Source: Owenia fusiformis
Lineage: Eukaryota > Annelida > Polychaeta > Sabellida > Oweniidae
Direction: 5' to 3'
NCBI GenBank assembly: GCA_903813345.2
Contig: CAIIXF020000009.1
Coordinates: 3,164,001-3,228,000 of the forward strand
DNA length: 64,000 nucleotides
The notes beneath the pieces are model-generated. The model was not told the DNA's origin, searched no databases, and worked only from the letters and a program-made list of their open reading frames with translations. Shown here piece after piece: positions 59,690 to 64,000 of the stretch (positions are counted from its first letter, which is position 1; every line of letters starts with the position of its first letter). The position numbers and the translations under genes were made by a program.

Positions 59690-62537
59690 TGTGATACCAG
59701 GTTCTAAACTGGATTTAGTTAAAAGATGCTCTGTCACAGATGATCATGATCTGATTCTATCAAACCATTGTCCAATATTTATGGAATTTTGCATCGAACA
59801 AAATTTAAAAAAGTATAGCGAAGTAACAATGCTGAAGTGGAATAAATCCTCCAGAGAAGATTTAATGAATTATCGTGAATCACTGAAGAGAAAATTAAGG
59901 TCAATTAATATGAGCAATGCAACGAATGAATCAGATCTTGAGCATTATACATCTGATATTATGAATGCTATTAAAGAGGCAGCAAATAGTGCAATTCCAA
60001 AATCGTGTTTTAAACATTTTTTAAATCCATTTTGGAAATTTGGTAGAGTTAAAGAACTACATACTTTAATGAGAAAATCCAGACGTGTCTGGATCAGTAA
60101 CGGTAAACCAAAAGCTAAATGTAACATGTTCTTAATTGAATATAAAAAAGCGAAGCGAAGTTTCAGGGCTGAATTACGACGTGCTAAAATTATGTATGAG
60201 CGTTCTCAAGATACAAAATTTGAGGAAGCTGCAGATTTGAATATACACGATTTCTATAAAGTAGTTAGAAAGTCTAGAAACCTAAAAAGGGAATCTCATG
60301 AGCTCCTCGTTGATGGGCAAATTGTCCGTGATCCAGCCAAAATTCGTGATGCCTGGGCAGATTACTATGAGGAATTGGGAACTCCTTCTCTCTACCCACA
60401 TTTTGATAACGAGTTCATGAGTAAAATAGAATCTGATTTCAAAAGATGTTACATAGAGTCATATCATAATGAGGATAGAGAAATGAGTGCCCCAATTTCG
60501 TCACAGGACGTATATGACGTCATTAAATCTAGTTCTTCCAATAAGGCTCCAGGTTATGACTTGATAACATACGAGCACTTTAAACATGGTGGGAGTATGC
60601 TTATACAAACAATTACAAACCTCTTTAATACTATGATTAGGTTAGAATGTGTCCCAAAAAGTCAAAAACTTGGTACCATCATTTCCTTACATAAGGGTAA
60701 GAAGAAAGACAAAAGAATACGAACTAATTTTAGGGGGTTAACACTTACACCTGTTATCAACAAGATATGGGACACTATAATTCTAAACCGAAACATGTCT
60801 GTATTAGAGAGGGCAGGTGTTCCACATAATTTGCAATTTGCTAGCAAAAATGGTGGAGGTAGCCAAATGGCAACGTACGTTTTAAAGGAAGTCCTACATC
60901 ACTTTAATGAACGACACTCTACAGTTTTTTGTGCATTTCTTGATAATCGTATGGCATTTGATTTATTGTATAGACATGGTCTATTTGTAAAACTTTTTAA
61001 TTTAGGTATCAATGGGCTCTCGTGGAGACTCATAGTACAAGGGTATAGCAATACCAGTGCTCGAGTCTTGTACGATGATGAATACTCTAGGGAGATAACC
61101 ATAAATCAAGGCTGTGGTCAAGGAAGAATTTGTAGTTCAATCTGGTTTCAAATCTACATTAATGACCTTATAATTGAAATGTGCCAGTCATCTTTTGGGG
61201 TTAAGATTGCACCAGATTTACAATTGCCATGTATACTTGTAGCCGACGACACGACGGTCATATCTGCCACTGCTAGTGGTCTACAAAATCTATTAGATAT
61301 TGTATACAAGTACAGCTGTCGTTGGAGACTAGTATATCATGCTGGCCCACCTTTAAATCAATGTAAAAGTGCTGTAATTATCTTTGGGAAATCAAACCTA
61401 AATAAGTGTAACTCAAACTGGTCATTAGGTAAGGATTCAATACCTACCAGAAATGAACAAGTATATGTCGGCAATATTATCAACAAAAATCTCACTTCCA
61501 AACCTGCCTTGATAGATGCTAATAAAAAAGCTAGAGCGTGTTTTAACTCTTTATGCAACATAGGAATGTACAATGGAGGACTTAACCCATTAGTAAGTCT
61601 TAAAATATGGAATCGTATCATTATGCCGACGGCAATGTACGGATGCGAACTATGGTATTCTTTAAGTCCTAATGAAATTGAAACAGTAGAGATTACACAG
61701 CGTCACATAACAAAAAGATTTCAGGGTATGGTGAATCGTACACCTAGTGGAGCTGTGATAAGCTCTCTTGGGCAATATTCAGTGAAATCTTATATACATA
61801 AATTAAAATTAATGTTTCTAGGACGACTAATACAGAAAAAAATATTTATAATTCGCCTTGCGAGCACGATTGTACGAGATGTCCATAATCTGCATAGTCA
61901 GGGTTTTTTAAGTGACGTCATGTCTATTTTAGATACATATCCTGTTATCCGTCAAGAATTCTTAACTTATTTGGAAGGAAATACTTTTAAACATAGAATT
62001 ATGGACAAAGGAAAATGGAAATTATTAGTAAATGGCCAAATTCAGTATACAGAATCAAAAACATGGCGAGAGACTGTCCACATTAATCCAAGATTACAAC
62101 GCTTTTCAAATGTTCATGATCATATAGAGTATAAGCCTATTATTTATTGGGAACTTGGTCTAAAATATCCCATGTTTACTTGGCGATTTGGCCAGTTACT
62201 TTCACTCCTTTTACTTTTTACCGAAAAAGAAACGAAATGCCTTGCATGTAAAAAGTTAACAATTGATATGGTCAGTCACCTTGTTCTTCACTGCCAGCAT
62301 GTCCGAGTTATTTATTTGAGAGAGAAACTCTTAGATGGTATTGTTAATATACTACCTATTGATTTATCAGTTCAATTATTGAACACTTCTGAAGATATTA
62401 TTGTAGAAACGTTATTAGGAAGCACTACTGATGTACTTCAAAATTGCCAAGATGGTACAATTGAACAGTTCCTATTGAATAGTGCATATTACATTGATCT
62501 AATGGTGAAAACAGTTATTAAACATACAGAAATGTAA
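59685..62537 (+). CDS. Non-LTR retrotransposon ORF2 (endonuclease remnant plus reverse transcriptase)
   Basis: The 950-codon frame has no ATG at its left edge. It begins after an upstream TAA and is read from the truncation point. Residues about 20-36 keep the end of an APE-type endonuclease (SNHCPIFMEF; the usual SDH is SNH). RT motifs follow in order: NKAPGYDLITYEHF (286-299), KLGTIISLHKGKK then NFRGLTLTPVINK, FCAFLDNRMAFD with the first catalytic Asp at 420, INQGCGQGRICSSIWFQIYI (473-492), and LVADDT with the catalytic Asp pair at 521-522 (YADD is the usual form). Near 852-872 a CLACKK...SHLVLHCQH cluster resembles the C-terminal zinc knuckle of LINE ORF2. The product would copy element RNA into DNA at a nicked target. 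The frame has no stops, so the insertion is young. Without a full endonuclease it is probably immobile by itself. Confidence 0.88.
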   Translation: MFVIPGSKLDLVKRCSVTDDHDLILSNHCPIFMEFCIEQNLKKYSEVTMLKWNKSSREDLMNYRESLKRKLRSINMSNATNESDLEHYTSDIMNAIKEAANSAIPKSCFKHFLNPFWKFGRVKELHTLMRKSRRVWISNGKPKAKCNMFLIEYKKAKRSFRAELRRAKIMYERSQDTKFEEAADLNIHDFYKVVRKSRNLKRESHELLVDGQIVRDPAKIRDAWADYYEELGTPSLYPHFDNEFMSKIESDFKRCYIESYHNEDREMSAPISSQDVYDVIKSSSSNKAPGYDLITYEHFKHGGSMLIQTITNLFNTMIRLECVPKSQKLGTIISLHKGKKKDKRIRTNFRGLTLTPVINKIWDTIILNRNMSVLERAGVPHNLQFASKNGGGSQMATYVLKEVLHHFNERHSTVFCAFLDNRMAFDLLYRHGLFVKLFNLGINGLSWRLIVQGYSNTSARVLYDDEYSREITINQGCGQGRICSSIWFQIYINDLIIEMCQSSFGVKIAPDLQLPCILVADDTTVISATASGLQNLLDIVYKYSCRWRLVYHAGPPLNQCKSAVIIFGKSNLNKCNSNWSLGKDSIPTRNEQVYVGNIINKNLTSKPALIDANKKARACFNSLCNIGMYNGGLNPLVSLKIWNRIIMPTAMYGCELWYSLSPNEIETVEITQRHITKRFQGMVNRTPSGAVISSLGQYSVKSYIHKLKLMFLGRLIQKKIFIIRLASTIVRDVHNLHSQGFLSDVMSILDTYPVIRQEFLTYLEGNTFKHRIMDKGKWKLLVNGQIQYTESKTWRETVHINPRLQRFSNVHDHIEYKPIIYWELGLKYPMFTWRFGQLLSLLLLFTEKETKCLACKKLTIDMVSHLVLHCQHVRVIYLREKLLDGIVNILPIDLSVQLLNTSEDIIVETLLGSTTDVLQNCQDGTIEQFLLNSAYYIDLMVKTVIKHTEM

Positions 62538-62675
62538 AAACTCTAAATGTAAATCTATATGTAACCATATGTACAAATGTAAATAATCTGTTAATGTGAA
62601 TTGTCTGTAATTATATGTAATGTTTAAATCTTCACCTATGTGGAGGAAATAAAGACACTGAACTGAACTGAACTG
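59690..62675 (+). mobile_element. 5'-truncated non-LTR retrotransposon
   Basis: The insertion starts within the endonuclease coding region at 59,690, contains one long reverse transcriptase frame to 62,537, and ends with a polyadenylation signal AATAAA (62,648-62,653) and a short (CTGAA)n tail to 62,675. Such pentamer tails are typical of CR1/L2-related LINEs in invertebrates. The 5' boundary coincides with the end of a 308-bp repeat. A target duplication was not identified. Confidence 0.85.
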
Positions 62676-62690
62676 TACTTATACTAATGA

Positions 62691-62974
62691 AAATATGTCC
62701 AGTAAAGCAAAATATTATCTGTCCACTAAAAGAAAATATATTTCATTTTTTGTGATTTTATTGCATGGTGTCTATGGGGAATCTCGCCGAGCTAGAAGTC
62801 ACATTTTAAAATAAAATTAATTTTTCAAAGTTGATAAACACTTTTTAAAACCACATTTCTAGATGTAATTTTACATGTAGATTTCAAATATGATATTACT
62901 TTGACCTGTTGACTGAATTTTGAATTTTTAATGACTTAAAGCAACATTATTTCTACTCGCATCTGGGTTATTGC
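62691..62974 (+). repeat. Dispersed repeat R1, copy 2
   Basis: Matches 1,700-1,974 in the same orientation. It starts 15 bases after the retrotransposon tail. Confidence 0.75.
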
Positions 62975-63165
62975 CCCCATGTTCGTGCTACGTGTATATT
63001 ATATAAGTGTATATAGATAATTATTGATGTAAAGTCATTCTATCAAAGCTTGTGCATTTGGGAATTCGCATGTTATATCATTTTTTGTTTCAGTAATTGT
63101 TCGCTATATTGGACTATCTCGATGTAACTTAACTGTTTTCAAGAGGCTAATTAATTAGTATTATA

Positions 63166-63294
63166 CGAGGGTTGATCATAAAGTTCTCATAATATCTCTC
63201 TAATTTCTTTATTTTTCAATATTTCCCCGTTTAGAATATATTGAAAAATAAATAAATTAGAGAGCTATTATGAGAACTTTATGATCAACCCTCG
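63166..63294. mobile_element. 129-bp mariner MITE, near-perfect hairpin
   Basis: CGAGGGTTGATCATAAAGTT and its complement at the right end continue as a stem of about 58 bp around a short loop (TTCCCCGTTTA). TA flanks lie at 63,164-63,165 and 63,295-63,296. The TACGAGGGT start is mariner-like. Confidence 0.92.
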
Positions 63295-63510
63295 TATATT
63301 GAATCATACCATATTCCGTACTCAGTCGAAATGTTGAGGCATGCGCAGACCTCTATTTAGTGATATTTTCATTTCAAATATGGCGGCCAATCCAATGTCT
63401 GACGACCCTTACAAAGAATCTAGGCAGTTTGCATTTTTACCTCCTGTGAAATAACAAGTGGAATTTAGTAGTTGTTTTGTGTTTTATTATCATTCTGCAT
63501 CGTAATTCTA

Positions 63511-63817
63511 TGTGATGTGGTGTTGAAATGTCAGCAGAAATACATATCCATACGATAATCGAGTGAATCAGATAACAGATTTTTCGAAAACCCGTCTCGT
63601 GCTAAGAGTGTAAAAACTTGTATTAACATGCTCAAAAGTGCCAATGTGCACATCAATGTCAAGCTAAATCAATGTTGTGTCTAAAGCAGGTACCCGATCT
63701 ACTCAAAACAGCTTGTCCTTCACGTATACACGCTTAGCAAACACGGCGAAATGGTCTGAATCTTGGAATTTCGTTCGAGAGCTAGTAATGTTTGCTCCGG
63801 TCTTCGTCATAAGTGTT
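63511..63817 (+). repeat. 308-bp direct repeat, right copy
   Basis: Same sequence as 59,382-59,689, but here it continues into CATCACACTTCACGCATGCG and not into a retrotransposon. This copy probably shows the undisrupted arrangement. Confidence 0.92.
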
Positions 63818-63825
63818 CATCACAC

Positions 63826-63930
63826 TTCACGCATGCGCAGGAGAAAAAACATCAACCAATAAGGTTCATAAATCAATTTTGCGCATGCGCCTTACAACGG
63901 TAAAGAAATTCGTATTTATAAACGAACCAG
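63826..63930 (+). promoter_or_regulatory. Possible promoter at the right edge
   Basis: CGCATGCGCAG (63,830-63,840) and TGCGCATGCGCC (63,880-63,891) match the NRF-1 consensus. CCAAT lies at 63,856-63,860 and a TATA-like TATTTATAAA at 63,913-63,922. The order and spacing suit a plus-strand start near 63,950, with any gene lying beyond the window. No coding sequence is seen to confirm it. Confidence 0.35.
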
Positions 63931-64000
63931 TTTGAGATAACCCGATATCAGTCGGAGATATCTGACGATCTACGAAACTCACTTCAAAAAATCAAATGCG

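Noticed and set aside
59382-63817. Reading the 308-bp direct repeats as LTRs of a retrovirus-like element
   Set aside because: The enclosed reverse transcriptase is of non-LTR type with an endonuclease remnant and a (CTGAA)n tail. No protease, integrase or primer-binding site is seen. Unrelated repeats also lie between the LINE and the right copy.

Overview
This is AT-rich eukaryotic (metazoan) DNA with sparse genes and many interspersed repeats. Three things point to an animal: a rhodopsin-like seven-transmembrane receptor, secreted proteins with paired F5/8 type C (discoidin) domains split by GT-AG introns, and a non-LTR retrotransposon with a (CTGAA)n tail. Tc1/mariner-type MITEs and hairpin repeats are also common. 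A marine invertebrate is likely, but the phylum cannot be fixed from the sequence alone. There are no operons, Shine-Dalgarno sites, rRNAs, convincing tRNAs or CRISPR arrays.

Layout. 1-17 kb: intergenic DNA with dispersed repeats, a decayed non-LTR reverse transcriptase (6.07-6.74 kb), two related hairpin palindromes (7.98 and 16.87 kb), a ~100-bp tandem repeat (13.28 kb), a 67-bp satellite (13.57-14.18 kb) and a TA-flanked MITE (14.73 kb). 17.54-18.58 kb: an intact intronless GPCR gene. 19-30 kb: mobile-element debris, including a GC-rich TIR island, a pair of ~320-bp inverted arms 3 kb apart and several MITEs. 30.3-57.3 kb: a tandem array, all on the minus strand, of two-domain discoidin genes. 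Gene C (57,142-54,459) and gene B (50,272-43,745) are open. Gene A (36,551-34,214) has a +1 frameshift. At least three further remnants lie between or beside them (33.4, 37.4-38.8 and 51.2-51.7 kb), plus orphan spacer pieces at 30.3 and 42.4 kb. 57.4-64 kb: a deleted mariner element, a 5'-truncated non-LTR retrotransposon with an intact 950-codon reverse transcriptase frame, short repeats, a mariner MITE and a possible promoter at the right edge.

The discoidin genes share one exon plan. Exon 1 (744 nt) holds a signal peptide, domain 1 and the first half of domain 2. Exon 2 (139-151 nt) and exon 3 (545 nt) complete domain 2 and add a cysteine-rich C-terminal domain. Intron phases are 0 and 1 in all three. 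The products look like small secreted carbohydrate- or surface-binding (lectin-like) proteins. The array shows recent segmental duplication, loss of copies, a large foldback insertion in intron 2 of gene B, and a mosaic gene A whose central 1.7 kb is C-like between B-like flanks. That last pattern is what gene conversion would leave.
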